Source: Sclerotiophoma versabilis
Taxonomy: Eukaryota > Ascomycota > Dothideomycetes > Pleosporales > Didymellaceae
Assembly: GCA_012274445.1 (NCBI GenBank)
Contig: JAAROD010000080.1
Location: forward strand, 248,001-312,000
Length of the DNA stretch: 64,000 nucleotides
Direction: 5' to 3'
Below the pieces are notes generated by a model, which worked only from the letters and a program-made list of their open reading frames with translations, had not been told where the DNA came from and made no database searches. Each line of letters begins with the position of its first letter. Within the stretch, counting starts at the first letter, position 1. The position numbers were made by a program, and so were the translations under genes. Below are positions 10,688-24,100 of the stretch, piece by piece.

Positions 10688-13468
10688 CTACAGCTGAAAT
10701 CCAAACTCCCCATCCAACGTCCACGGGCCCTGCACTTCAACCGTACCAGTCTGTGCATCAAACGAGCCCGTCGCACCCGCCTTGTCCTGGCCAATGACCA
10801 CCACCTTGGCGACGGCGATGGACTCACCGTCCGCACCCGTGTACGCGAAAGACCCGGCTGCGTTGAACTTGCCGTCCTTAAATGTGAATTCAATCTCGCT
10901 GACGCTGCTCTGCTCGATCTTCTCGCCCTCGTCGAGGTACAAGCGACCGGTAGCCGAGCCGTCGGCGGCGGGAGCAACAAGGATGTAGAAGTCTTGCTGG
11001 CGCAACGCTTTTGTCGTGTTGGCTGAGGCCATGCGGTGCGGGATGATGGAGCCGCCGCGGATGTGCACGGGGATGTCGCTGGTGGTGAGGTTGGCCTCTG
11101 TGACGTTTGCACCCGCGCCTTGGATTTTCTCGTGCGTCCAGTAGTTGTAAAAGACGTCGTTGGGGAGGTAGTACGTCACCGTGTCCGAGTAGTCGGTGGT
11201 AACGGGCGAGATGAGCAGGGAGTCGCCGTAGAACCACTGCTCCTGGATGCCAAAGGTGTTGGCGTCGGTGGGGTAGAGGAAAAATAGCGGGTTGATCATC
11301 GGCGCGCCGGTTGTGGTCTGGTAGAACAGTGCTGTGTAAATGTAGTCGAGCAGCTTGTAGCGTGTGTCGATAGCCTTCTTCGCTGCGTCCGCTACAGACG
11401 GCCACTGGTAGAACTCCTGCTGGATGGTGCTGAGCTCGGCATGGTTGCGGTAGAAGGGCTGGAAGGCGCCCAGCATAGCCCAGCGCGCACAGAGGTTCTC
11501 GTTTGTGTTGCCGTTGAAGCCACAGACATCAGAGCCAACCAGAGGCATCTGGTGCATAGACACAAAAGACAACATTTGGCGGATTGAAGTGCGGTAGTGT
11601 TCCCAGTCCGAAGCATTGTCGCCGAACCAATGCGTCACCTTGCGGCCGGTGCCAGCCCAGGTCGAGCGTGTGAGAACGAATGGGCGCAGCTCTGGTCGAC
11701 GGGTGATCATGGATTCGTGAGTGGTCATAGCCATCATATGTCCATAGAGGTTGTGTGTGTCGTACTGGTGAGTTCCGTCGTAGTTCGAGGTGTTGAAGTA
11801 GATGGTGAGGTCAGAGAGATTGCCAACGTGGTTGTTAACAGTATAGGCAGGGTTAAACCACTCGCGGTCTGCGAAGCCCTTCATTTGACCCATAGCTTGA
11901 CGAGCCTCGATATCGCGCTTCGAAACATTGGGCTGGAATGATGCAGGGAAACCAGGGATAGGACGTCCAGTGTTGGGGCGAGGGTCGTGCCCGGGCTTGG
12001 GTGGGATACCATCTGCGATTGCCTTTTCACGAGGCTTGCAGGTTGTGTCCTGGCAGAAGTTGGAAGCTTCGTTCATGTCAACCCAAATTCCGTCAATGTT
12101 GACGCCTGAGTCCGCATTGAAGAAGTCGAGAACCTCCTCAGTCCACCACTTTTGTGCGTTAGGATGGAACCAGTCAGGCCAAGCAACAGCACCAGGCCAC
12201 TGTACACCAAGAAGATCAGTGCCGTCAGCCGCCTTCAAGAAGATGTCGAGATCGTGGCCGGCCTTGTAGGCTGCAACTTCTTCGAAAGCATGGATACCAG
12301 GGTCAAGAATGAGCACATAGCGTTGATCACGGGAGTGCAGAGTAGAAACGAGCTCCTGCATCTTGGTAAGAGGGAAGCGCTCAGGGTCGAGAGTGAAGTC
12401 TTGACGGGCATCCATGTAATCAATGTCCGTCCACATAACCTCAAGCGGGATGCCCGCAGTTGAGTAGTTGGCGACAACCTCAGCCACCATGTTGACGTCC
12501 CAGTAGCCGTACTTGCACTGGTGGAAGCCGAGCGTCCAGTACGGATACATTGCGGAGTAGCCGACAACATCAGCGTACTGCTTCGAAACATCAGCAGGAC
12601 CAGGACCTGCCAGGAAGTACAAGTCGAGCACACCGCCAATGGTGTTGTACTCGAGGTACTGGTTACCAGCGTCATCTTGGTCGATGTCGATGTTCATGGG
12701 AGACGAGTTCAGTAGAAAGACGGCATGAGTGCCCTTGTCACCGCGATGGTCGAAGTAGACCGGGTGGGAGCCGTACAAGTTTGCATTGGTCGGGATGTTG
12801 ATCGACTCAACGTTCAGAAGGCTGCGGCGGTAACCCTTCGTGTGGAAACGAAAAGAATCACTGTGCTCTCCAAGACCGTACAGGTTAGGGTTCTCGGGCA
12901 AGTTGGTACGCAGACGAACATATTGCTTCTCGAAGATCAGAGGCGTTCCTGTAGTGTCGAATAAGGTCTCGCTGTTGCTGTTCCGAGTGACCTTGAAGGC
13001 AAAAGGCTGCGCAATGATGTCGAACCGAACAGCTGCACCTGTGGAAGCAGTCTTGTTGTTGGCAGGGCGGGGCATAACATCCTCTTGGACCTGAAACATG
13101 TTGAGACCCGCATCATAGATCTTGATGTGGAGGCGTTCATCTATAATCCAGTCAGGTATTTGGTCGAGATATCACTTAATGTAATGTAGCTGTGATTTCA
13201 GTATAGCTGAAGACATACCGGTTTGGTGCTCAACAACCAGCTTCAGCTGTTCAAGGTCCTCACTGTAGGCGTTGCATGCAGCGCCGGCGAGGGTGAGGTC
13301 GGCTGTGAGGCCAGAATCTGTAACGTCGATGTTGGTCGCTGTGTAGCCTGGACACGCGGTGGAGTTTGCGGCTCGAGCGAGGACAAAGGAGGTAGTGTCA
13401 TGAGGGTAAGGCGCGGCAAGAGCGAAGCGCGTGCCCGCGACAAGCGCAATGAAGGACTTGATTATCAT
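10688..13468 (-). CDS. Secreted GH31 alpha-glucosidase
   Basis: Two exons on the minus strand (13219-13468 and 10688-13140, intron GTATGT...ATTATAG) give 900 residues. The start ATG at 13466-13468 begins a signal peptide (MIIKSFIALVAG... AAPYP, cleavage near residue 18); longer upstream reading adds an implausible charged leader. The splice restores the conserved D-E-R-L-H-I-K-I-Y-D-A segment. The GH31 catalytic nucleophile is the Asp in GIWVDMNEASNF (about residue 437). The acid/base is likely the Asp in WFGDNASDW (about 594), followed by the GSDVCGFNG sugar-binding loop. Length and domain order (N-terminal beta-sandwich, TIM barrel, C-terminal beta domains) fit fungal maltase/alpha-glucosidases that release glucose from maltose and starch oligosaccharides outside the cell. 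Several N-glycosylation sequons are visible. Exact linkage preference is not readable. Confidence 0.93.
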
Positions 13469-15987
13469 CTCGCGTTCAAGGGTTGACTCCCTCCAGTTTG
13501 GCAATGGTCCAAGTAAGGTAGGAGAGGGGTGCGGGGCGGGAGCGAGCTCGTTAAATACAAGTGTGGGCGAGCTCTGGTGCCGGGTATAAGTGGGCCATAG
13601 TCACGATGGCCTGGAGTGAAAGTAGGTGTGGAGCCTGCAGCGGTTTCTATGTACACCTTCACTCAATCCCTGATTGATTGCCGTGTTTCCGCACCGCATG
13701 ATGCATCTAGTGAGAAGGGTCGGGCGGAATAAACAAATGACTTCATTCCGGTCCATCGGCAAGCAGCAGCGGTTCGCATTGGTTGTTGTCAACGGGCCGG
13801 GATGTTGTACCTGCAGATGAATGTGGGGATGTGCAGGTAACCAAAGACATCTTCAGCTTTCAATTCTCGGCGCGTATGCGCAATAATAGGGAGAACGAAT
13901 GTATGGATGCGCATCCTTTCAGGAAATAATGGTGTTTGATAGCCGCCATCAGTGGAGTCAGAAAACCTGGGGTAGTCGGGATAACGCAAGTTAGACCTTC
14001 CTATTGGGCACGAGACTCCTGTATCCGTACATCTCAGGGGAGAGCTTCACTTGCGGCCAGCAGCCTCGGCCTCCTTGCTGTAGGCAAATCATAATGCCGA
14101 GACCGGTCTCTGACATGCTAAATGAATGACGATATCTTGTCTGAGTAACGACACTGGTACTGGCTCCTCGCTAGCAATGTGAGCTGCGTGTGTGACGTTG
14201 GAGATCAGACGCGAGGCTCACGCGTTGCGGGGATCAGGCTTGATGGCGCTTTTAGCGCCGCGCTACATAAAGCTTGGCTTCGGTTAGCTGGAAAGGGTGA
14301 CGATCTTCTCACATGTCTCTCCCTGGCTGTGGAGCAAATATGCAATCTAACTCCCGGTGGCCTGCTGGGCACTTGAACGGCTCCTGTTGTCCTTAGCCGA
14401 TACCCACAGTGCATGCGACAATTTGAGAAGGTGTGTCGAGCTCACAAGATGGGTGTCAGTGGATTTGTGGGACTGTGGAGCGGTGAGCTGGCGATGCAGC
14501 CCCTCAACGCACGTGTACCTTGTGCACTCGAGTCGGTGTTACAGGCAGGACTCGAGACAGGAAACTGGGAAATCGGTTGCTCGAGCTATAAACTAGGAGT
14601 CGATTTACTCTGACTGCATCGAGATGTATGAAGAGCAACTTTGACTCGCTCTCCTAACAGCGCCGATCTTGGAAGTATATGCGTCAGAGGTATTCAACAG
14701 CTTGGCTTCCTATCCACATCAATGTGGGTTTCGTTCCATTCCGAGTGACCGACACCCACAGACCAACTTATTGCCTTTCTCCTTTGTCAAGACATGTTCG
14801 AACGCTACTAGGGGCTCGCCAGCTGATGATTGCATGTGCACGCTTGTTATCTCACAAACCTCGGTTCGAAAGGCAGGGCTCGCAGCGAATCGAAGCTCTT
14901 CATAGAGACTCTGTCACGCTTGAACTTGATTGGTGCTTCGACTACAGTCCTCCGTCCAGAAGCACGCACCGTCTTGCACTGTGAACTTTATGGCGGCGAG
15001 TCGAGGAAGTGTGGTACCGATTCTTTTGAAAGACATCAGTACAAGATGTATCTGGAAGTATGATCTCTGACCGACCTATCTACGGCCTGAGTCGATCGAT
15101 AATTTGAAGCGTTTGGCTTTCGTACTGTCGGCAACTGAGCGTGAAACAGGAAACCAGTAGAGAGCCCTTGAACGTTGTAGTCAATATTTGTTCGATCAAG
15201 AAAGTGTCTACTTCTTGAGGATCAAGTAGCCTGCTCCCAGCTATTGAGATGTTTCGGGCCATAACTGGGGTTATCAGCCCCTTAGACGGGACGATTGGTA
15301 CATCGGTGTGAAAAAGAATGTTCCAAGCCACTCCCTCGCAGCTGCTTGATTGCTTCAAAAAGGAATTCCTTGCAAGTTAGAAGCAAGAGGGAACTTCATC
15401 GGATGCTCTCGCGCGGTATTCTCTTCACCAAGTGATCATTGAGTGCATAGAAACGGTACATATTCCCCAAAGGCAAGGTATTCACAGACTGGCATATACC
15501 ATACCGCACAGCTCACCAGGTAACGTGAATAATCTCGTTGAGCTAGATCCAGCATACGGGAGGAATGTGGCGTCGACTGATATCTATTTAATAGGAAGAA
15601 TCTGGAACAATAGATAATCACTCAGATAGCTCCGTATGAATCTGAATGGCGGAAGAAATAGGATTGAGCCGCCGTACAGACAAACACTTGATTTTAGCCG
15701 TGTTTTCAACACTGTTTCCTTTGGATACGATTGTTTCACGAAACAAAGCGTTCGCTGTTTAGCAAGCGCTATAGGGTGTGGCGCTTCCCCGTCATCGGCG
15801 CGTGATGTCATCGCGGCTGCGCCACCGGGCGCCACTCCCAACTCATGCATTAAACTTTTTCTAGAGAACAGTCGCATTGCGCACCACAAACGTACTGGCC
15901 AAGTTTCGTTTTCTCGTCATTGTGGTTGCTGCGCTCATCTTTGCATACTCATACGCGCCACAAAGCTTGCGCCCGCCCGAGTCTACA
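13469..15987. other. Long gene-free interval
   Basis: About 2.5 kb between the alpha-glucosidase start and the phosphatase gene. All open frames are under about 110 residues and have no domain, signal peptide or convincing splice pattern. It holds the glucosidase promoter at its left end and the phosphatase promoter at its right end. I see no transposon ends or long repeats. Confidence 0.5.
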
Positions 15988-16670
15988 ATGCCCCGCCGCA
16001 GCGGTACGTCAACACGGTCGGACGACACCGCAACCACCACAACATTACCAGAGAAGGTCCAGTGGCCGGCGACGTTCACAGATGGACTACCGTTGCCGAA
16101 GATTGTCGTGTTCGACCTCGACTACACCCTGTGGCCGTTCTGGGTCGACACGCATGTCACAGGGCCTCTCAAGGCGACAGAGGGCGGACTGAAGGTCAAG
16201 GACCGCTATGGGGAGGCCTACGGTTTCTACAATGATGTTGGCGGCATTCTGGAGGCTGTAAGCGCTTGCAAAGACACACAATCATTCATCACATGATATC
16301 TAACAGCCTCCAGCTCAAAGCCAAGAATATCCTCATTGGCGCCGCCTCGCGCACACACGCACCCGACCTCGGCCGCGAGATGCTCAAGCTGCTCAAAATC
16401 CCCAGTTCCTCCGGCTCCTCTGCGCGCGCGATAGACTACTTCGACCACCTGCAAATCTATCCCGGTAACAAGACGACGCATTTCGAGCGCATACACCGGG
16501 ATAGCGGGATAGACTACGAGGACATGCTTTTCTTTGACGATGAGAGCAGAAACAAGAATGTCGAAGTGCTAGGCGTGACGATGAAGCTCGTGCCTCGAGG
16601 TGTCACAAGAGACGTGATTGATGAGGGTGTCAAGGGATGGAGAAAAAGGCACGGGAGAGAGCACGCCTAG
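15988..16670 (+). CDS. Magnesium-dependent phosphatase 1-like HAD protein
   Basis: Two exons (15988-16257, 16314-16670) encode 208 residues. Motif I of the HAD superfamily is at residues 43-49 in VVFDLDYTLWPFW; the two Asp are the nucleophile and acid, and the TLW ending is diagnostic of the MDP-1 group. Motif II is in IGAASRTHAP, where the first Ser is expected. Motif IV is in DMLFFDDESRNKN. Of two possible acceptors, the one ending CCTCCAG is chosen because it keeps frame and gives ILEA-LKAKNILIGAASRTHAP; the upstream TAACAG shifts the frame. The ATG at 15988 is the first usable one. Members dephosphorylate protein tyrosine or glycated-protein substrates in the cytosol; the fungal substrate is not established. 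Confidence 0.88.
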
Positions 16671-17272
16671 TCGAACTTGCCACGAGGACTGGCGAAGCTA
16701 TGGACACACAGCAGGATCGATGGACGGAGGGTTGTAGAGCGTGCACGGCTCCAGTAGCGGAACGAGACGAAACGCCACAACGACAGGTCAAGCGCTTACA
16801 CCAACATCTGTTGCGCTGAACGGGCTTCGGCACCTGTTCTATCATGACAAGGCACCGTGTTTAGTCTTGGCTACTCTTTTTTGGAAGGTCGTGAAGATGT
16901 TTGGGCGTAGTGAAGTTCGTGGTTCATGCTGCGCGCACCCAAAACCTCACCTGAGACGCAGCCTTGCCTAAAATGGACGACCAACCCTGTCAAAACTGTC
17001 ACAACTACCATTGTGATACAGGAACGACCGCGAAAAATGCCTGATCTACAACTTCACACAACGCGGCGCCTGAAGGCAAGTCCTGAGGTTGGCCTTCGCA
17101 ATGCTAAGGCAACTACAAAATGACAGCGCATCGCCACCAAAACATCCATCATCAGCCACAATATCATCTCTCCATTCATCAGTCTGTCACTTTCGCTTCT
17201 ACAACCTCTGGCAGGTCTCCACAAACTACATACAATATACCATAATCTTCAACACCACATCCTCCATTCAAG
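16671..17272. other. Intergenic
   Basis: 602 bp between two genes on the same strand. It holds the phosphatase 3' UTR and the promoter of the small secreted protein. No repeat or RNA gene is seen. Confidence 0.4.
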
Positions 17273-17860
17273 ATGCGCACCTCGACAACATCAGCGCTCA
17301 CCTTTCTAAGCATCTTCTCAGCCTGCACCGCACTCCCTACAACAGCCCTCACAAGTCGCCAAGCCAACGCCTGCTTCGTGATCGGCAACACTGCTCTACC
17401 CGGCGAAGTCGCCGACGTTGTAACCAGAATCCAGAACGTTGTCACCTGCTCCAACACGGCGAAAACAATCTCCAACGTCCCCGACGTCTCCTCCGGCGGC
17501 GCCACATTCTCTGCAATCGACTTCTCCAAGTCCAACCAGTCACCGCTCGCATTCGCGCTTGACAAGTTCAAGACCGCAGAGCCACTCGCCAATACCGATC
17601 TGAAGACTTTCCAGGACAATCTCAATGTCTATCTTGCGACCGAGGCGGGTATTAGGAGTGTAGGAGGCAATCTTGCGATCAAGGTTCCCAAGTTCTTCCT
17701 GCAGATGCAGGTCAGCAGGATCCAGACGGCGCAGGGTAACCCGCCAGCGGCGGCGGGACAGCAGGTTACTCACTTGAGGGATAAGGTTACGAAGAACGCG
17801 GGGCGTGAGGACAAGGCGTTGTTGGATCAGGTTGCTGCGCTTGCTACGCAGTTACAGTAA
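17273..17860 (+). CDS. Small secreted protein of unknown function
   Basis: An intronless gene of 195 residues. The N-terminus is a classical signal peptide (about residues 1-20, hydrophobic core SALTFLSIFSACTAL) followed by a mature protein rich in Ala, Val, Asn and Thr. Only two cysteines remain after cleavage (in NACFVIGN and VVTCSNT), so one disulfide is possible; that is unlike the Cys-rich effectors. The middle (about 75-140) is predicted amphipathic helix with the segment DNLNVYLATEAGIRSVGGN. No glycosidase, protease or hydrophobin pattern is present. I do not recognise a named family. Cell-wall or extracellular location is inferred from the signal peptide alone. Confidence 0.75.
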   Translation: MRTSTTSALTFLSIFSACTALPTTALTSRQANACFVIGNTALPGEVADVVTRIQNVVTCSNTAKTISNVPDVSSGGATFSAIDFSKSNQSPLAFALDKFKTAEPLANTDLKTFQDNLNVYLATEAGIRSVGGNLAIKVPKFFLQMQVSRIQTAQGNPPAAAGQQVTHLRDKVTKNAGREDKALLDQVAALATQLQ

Positions 17861-18103
17861 GGCAGAGCATCTTTGGCGGTGGCGCTTGAAATGCCATTTG
17901 CGGCACGTCACATGTAAAAACGAGATACCACATACTCCGGGCGATGTTGAGTAACATAAACTGCTCAGGTGCTTTGAGCACCGAGAATCAAATATTAAAA
18001 ATGTTCATTTGTTTGCAAACCCATCCCATGGCGATACTCCTGCGCCTAAACACCAATGATCGTACAACATGAAACTACCCAACTCCAAACCCCATCAATC
18101 AGC

Positions 18104-21100
18104 CTAGTACACGATTTCTGCCTTCAAAGGCCCAACCGACGGGCTCTTGGCCCACAGATTCCCACTCACTCTCCTCTTAACCAGCTCCTCTCTCCACTTC
18201 CTCTCACCAGCACTCTCATCCTCCTCAATCCGCCACTCGAACTTCTCTGGCCTCTTCCAGCACCCGAAGAGTTCTTCCTTGGCTACCCCCGGTGTCCACT
18301 TCTCCAGTTGGGGGCGCTTGTCTTTCCAAGCCTTGTCGTTATCGAATGCCTCATCTAAGGCGCGGAAGAGTTCCTCGTACTGCTGGACGTCCTTGTCGAA
18401 TTTGCCGTGGCGCTTGAAGGCGAACTTCATCAGCTCGGTGTGCTTGCTTGCGACCTCGATGGCGTTGAGACCTGGTGCAGACTGGCCTTCGCCGAGGCGG
18501 CAGATGATGTCTTCGTGCAGCTCGAAGGCATCGCGGTAGCGCTTCTGTGCGGTGTAGAGCTCGGATAGGAGCACTGTGAAGTCGAGTGTGGACCTGTCGA
18601 GAGCGCCACGGATGAACTCGAGATTGTATCGGATGTGGTAGCCTGGAGATTGTTAGCATCATGTTAGTATTCGCGGTCAGGCTAGGGCTTACAAAGATGA
18701 ATCGCATCGGAGTATTTGCCAAGAGCAGCCAGCGTCTGTACGAGACTGCGGCCAATGTGAAGTACTAACGGACTGGAGGAAAGGTTATTGCGGATAGTCT
18801 TGGTCTTCCACAGAAGCTGCAGAATGCGTTCCAGATCCTGGTACCTCTTCTGTTGGCTCAACGTAGAAATGAGGTCAGTCAGTAGGTGCTGCAGCTCGTG
18901 AAGCTCAATCTCAACATCGTCAAGCCCGGCCAGAGCCTCTTGAAGAATGGTACGGGAAAGCTCAACCATGGATGTGTACAGCTTCTCGTTGCCGCACTTG
19001 TTGGTTCCAATACCGACAAGGTATCTCGAGACATCGAACCCGGTGCGGATGTGGAACTCGGACTTAAAACCACCATTGATGTGGATGAATCTGTCGATGA
19101 GTAAGACAAGATCGTATGCTTCTGCAAACTTGGCGGTCTTGGTGAATTTGAGCACAGTCTCGGTGGCTTGATGAACGACCTCGTGCTCGTAGTGGGCCTT
19201 GCTAATCTGCTTGAGGTACAGCTGGAAGAAGTAGTGCATCGTGGTTTCCTGCACAGTGCGAGAGAAGTTAAGGTACTTGCAGAAATACTCTGTAAGCTCT
19301 TTCTCCATCTTGACAAACTCAGCTTGTCGAGTGGTCTTCCTTTCCAAAAGGTGGAAGTACAGACTGCAACCTGACTTGATGATCGAGCGGTAGTCGGTCT
19401 GCTTTTTGGTGGAGTGGAAGTACGAAGTGTACATGAGTACCTCTGAGCGCAACTCAGACATCACTGAAGCGAACGACGACGACTCCGAGATCGACTCTTG
19501 GAAGGTTGCTAAGAAGACATAGGAGTTTGACTTGGCGGTGGTCGACGATGTGACGGATGATCTGATCTCCTCAACAATCTTACTGCGCATGTTCGTGATT
19601 AGAGCTTCAGCATGCTCTGAGAACTTGCACTCCTTGTAGGTTGAAGCAATGCTGCGTGCGGACTCAACTAGCTTCTCCGAGCGGCTCTCGTGCTGAAAGA
19701 TCTCCATAGCATTGTGCTGGAGAGTGCTTGTGGCGGTTAAGATAGACTCCTTTGTCTCTTGCTTCTTGTAGGTTGTGACCAGGCTGTGAAGAGCAGTCAG
19801 AGTCTCTTTCGAGGTTCGCTCAGTCTTGCTGTAGCTCTCGTACTGCTCCTTATAAATGCTGACAGCCTTGGTGATGTGCTTGGTCTCTGAGGCGTAGATC
19901 TTGGCGACCCTAGTGTTACAAGTGTGAAGAGTCTTCTTGCTAAACTCAGTGTGAGTTTCCTTGCAGTACTTAATCACCCGCTCATACAAGGAGATGGAAG
20001 TCTCTCGGTGCTCCTCCCGACTTTCGCAGACATGGGCATAGTGCAAGGTAGCTTGAACAGTGATCTCGTGGTGATGACCATAGAAGGCAACGCACTTCTC
20101 ATGGTACTCGCGAGCAATCTGTAGGTACACAGAATACTCCACATGGTGATGGTGCTCGAGGATGAATACGTAGCGCGTGAAAATCTTTTGGATGATTTTG
20201 ACATCGAGCGAGTACTCAGCACCAAACCGGACGAATGTGCGCCAAAGGTAACCATAGACCTCGTAAGCAAGCTCCCACTTGAACTGCATCTCGTAGATCT
20301 GGCAGAGCAAGAAGGCAGCCTCGAAGCCATCAAAGTGAAGGCAGCCGTGAGCAATGTGGAAGCAGGAGTATACGTAGAAGCATGCAGTAGCAGCCTCTTC
20401 GTACAGCGACATCTTGAAGCAGATCCTAGCAAACTCGATCAATACTAAGATAGTCTCCGTGTGAGTCTTGCCCCATGCGATGGGCATATAGACGAATAGC
20501 TCGCGGTAGATCTCGATAACACGCTCGTACTTGTACGTGGTCTTGAAAAACTCCAGGACTAGCTTGATCTTGGCAAGCAGAAAGTGCTTGTTCTCGATGT
20601 GTCGAATACAAATCAGAGCGTGGAAAAGGTTGAGGTAGATTGTCTCCGCAATATCAATGCGCAGCATCTTGAAGTGGCAATGTGCGAGACTGAAAGCCAG
20701 CTCGAAGATCTCCTCGCTAAGGTATTCGATAAATTCTGTGACATCGACAGACACTGTAGTCTCAAGGCTTGCCCAAGCCTTGCAGATGACTCGGCTGTAG
20801 AACTCGCAAGCCTCCTCATAGCGCTCCTCGTACATGTAGCTTGAGCAGAGAGCCTGGCACACCGAAACAGTGGTCGATGTGATCTCGGTAGACTCCATGC
20901 AACTCTCGAAGATCTCAGTAAGAGTCTTCTCTTCGCTCGACACAATTGTGGTACTCGTCGCAGTGGTACTTGTCTCGGACTCCGTAATAGTCTTCGAGTA
21001 CGAAATTGACTTGGTGATTGTCTCAGCAAGAGAACGCACAATAGTGATGCACTCAGTCGAAGTGCGCTGCTCATGGCTCTCGAAGTGCTCGTAAAGTGAT

Positions 21101-24100
21101 TGATAGATGAAGCGCGACATGCTGAAGATTTCCAGGCGTGAAAAATACTTCGCAATCTTCTGCACCTTCTTTATCATGGTGGACTCGAAGCGAGATTCAT
21201 AGCTGTATGACTGGATCTCAGTCCAGATACCACGGAGGATGACCTCTGATTCTTCCTTGCGCGAGTGGCGCAACAAGAACTTGGAGTATTTGAGGGCGAA
21301 GTCGACCTTGAGTTCGGTAATGCGAGTGGTAGATTTGGAGATTGATACGCTCTTCCAGAAGCGTACGAGGACCTGTTCAGCCTTGAAAACCTCCTTGCGC
21401 TCTTCGTAGATTGTGATCAGGGCAAGAGTAGAGCTGATGCGGCGCTCATCGGTGATGAGCAGTGTTTCCACATGGGCATGGTACGTGAGGTAAACTTCGA
21501 GGATCTCATCATGAAGAGAAAGCTGTTTCAAGTAAGATATTAGAAGCTGGAAGAGCGTGTGGGTATGCTCATGAAGATGTCCATAAGCCTGAAGTCGCAG
21601 ATGGTGAAGTTGTCGGTAGATGACCACCGCCTTGCGGATTTGTTCGAACTCGACATGAAGCTGAGCTAACATTGTCAAGTACTCAATGTACCTCAGCTCG
21701 TTGTGGCTGTGCTTGTACACTTCAACCAGGTACTCGAGAACCTCAATCTTGTGGGCACAAAGACGGGAGTGCTCGGAAACAGTCAAAGTCTGCGAGTATC
21801 CAATGAAAGACTCGGCCAAACTTTGAACTGTGGCGCTAGAACAGATCTCGCGACTCAGCTTCCAAGCCTCGAAGGAGTACTCGCATAGAACAGAAGTGCT
21901 CTTGAACTTTCGTCCAATGTAGAGCTCTAAAATCAAGGTTTGCAGAACAGCAGCCGAGTGCTCGCCTAGAAGGATCTTGCGGACGTTGTATGCAAGGTGT
22001 TGCAGCTTCTCTGCCTCGCAGGCGATGTGTTGTCGAGCAAGACACGAACCCTCGAAGAGTGCTAGGCGTGTCACGTTGGAAAAAACGATCTTGAACTGAG
22101 CTGATGGGGTGATCTTTCCAGTGGATCTGTCATACATGGAAGAGGATTGAAAATGAGATGTCCAGTGTAGAGCTGCATACTCGAAAAGGTCGTGCTGCTG
22201 GAAGCTAGACCGAATATCTGTAGCGTCACAGAGTGTAGATGAAGGTCTGATATCGTTCTGCTGGAGGTGGATCTTAACATAAGCCATCGTGCGGACTGCA
22301 AGCTCATGATGAGCATCCTTGAGATTCATAGCAAATTTTGATGCCTTGCGGGAAAGAAGGCGCTCGCGAATACTGGAGTGGCGAATGGATACGAGGCCAT
22401 CACTGATGGTTACGAGCGGGGTGCAGAGTTGACGAACAGTCTTCTCGACATCGCCAGAGAAGGGACGATAAGCGCAGCCATCGAGGTCAACTTCGAGTAG
22501 GGCCTTGATCTCCTTCAAAGACAGAGGCCGCTCAGCAGCTACGAGCCAGGTTAAGATGTGCTTTGTCTCAGGACGCTTTGAGTCGAGGCGTTCGATCTGG
22601 CGGTCAAGAAGCTCTTCTGTAGTCTTGGAGGGCTTAAGTGCCTTCAAGATATCCGCCGCAGAATCCTCGGTATCGATCTGGCGGAGCAGCAATTCGGCGA
22701 GAATATACGAGTTGTGGGCCGCCTCAGTATATTTCTCAACGATTTCCAGCCTCTCGGCCTCTTTAAGGTGTCGCAACTCAGCACGGTGGTAGATGAAGTC
22801 TTGGACGAAATGCTTAATGTCTGGCGAGCCGTCACTGTGGGCTTTCTCTAGAGAGATATGCTCTTGGCAGTGCTTCAACGCAGCATCGCTTACTGGTCGG
22901 CTGAGGACGACAGCTTTGACGTTCTTCTTAGACTTCGTGATACGATCCAGAATCTCAAGTGCAGGAGGGTTTCCAATGCGGGGGCTACTGAGCTGGTCCA
23001 AGCCATCGATGAGGATCAGTAGCTTGCGATCGTCTAAAGCATGTTCAAGGCCCTTCCAGAGAGTAGCCTCAACCTCACTAGATGGGCAACCTGATTGCGC
23101 ATGCTCGATCGCTTCGTTGATGTGGGATAGCAGGTGCTCACGACCAATTTTGCGGTCGAGCAACTGCAAGAGCAAGCTCTTGATAAGGTTCAGAGAGCTT
23201 GTTGTGTATTTGACATTCGTGTCTGCTGATGATTAGCCAACGTCATCACTGTAATCTATAGTGCTCACCAATAGTATAACTGAGCACATCGAACGGGTCG
23301 TCATCGATTGACTCCTGGAGCTTCTCGTGGATCCAGCGAGCCAGTACAGACTTGCCGGTGGACGCAGCTCCAGTGATAAGGAGAACCTTCTTGCCGTTCC
23401 TGGTGAACTTCCTAAGAGGAGCTGCAAACCACTCGCATGTATACTCGGCACGTCTTGCTTCCAGGTATAATTGATTGGCCATGATAGTCTTAACAACGCT
23501 GTCCTGGGGTGTCAAAAAATCTCGGATTGCGCGCACATTGAATTGAGAGCAATGCTTGTGAGAAGACCACATCGAGACCGATACGCCTTCGAGATGACGG
23601 TAGAATGATGCTGAACCGTGAACCATGAATGCACCCAACTCCGCGTGGTCGATCCGGGACACTCCGTTGCACCGATCCACGCAGTATATGTGAACATCGC
23701 GTGTCAAATGCGCAAACTCTTGAAATGCATGTGCCAGCTTCCGGCGAACGTCGGGATTTGACTTGATGAGTTGGTTCTGGCGTAGGAAGACAGAAAGGGC
23801 GAGAGCGATTTTATGGAATTGGCTGAAAACCTTCAGTAACGTCTTGGTGTGTTGAAACCCGAGCTATGCTCATTAGTACTGATTTCCGGTGCAGCATTGG
23901 ACACAAACCTGAACCAGAGATGTACAGCTGTCGCAGATAAGCCGTGTCGCCTCCTCGCTATTAAGCATGAACTCGTTCAAGACGCCAACACTGAGCAATA
24001 CAATTCCGCCAATGTTGTCTGCCCACTTCAGGATCTTGTCCCAGCTAGAGCCATCGTGGGGCATGTGTCGAAAGCGCTCGTTCTTGAGGAAGCGAAGAAA

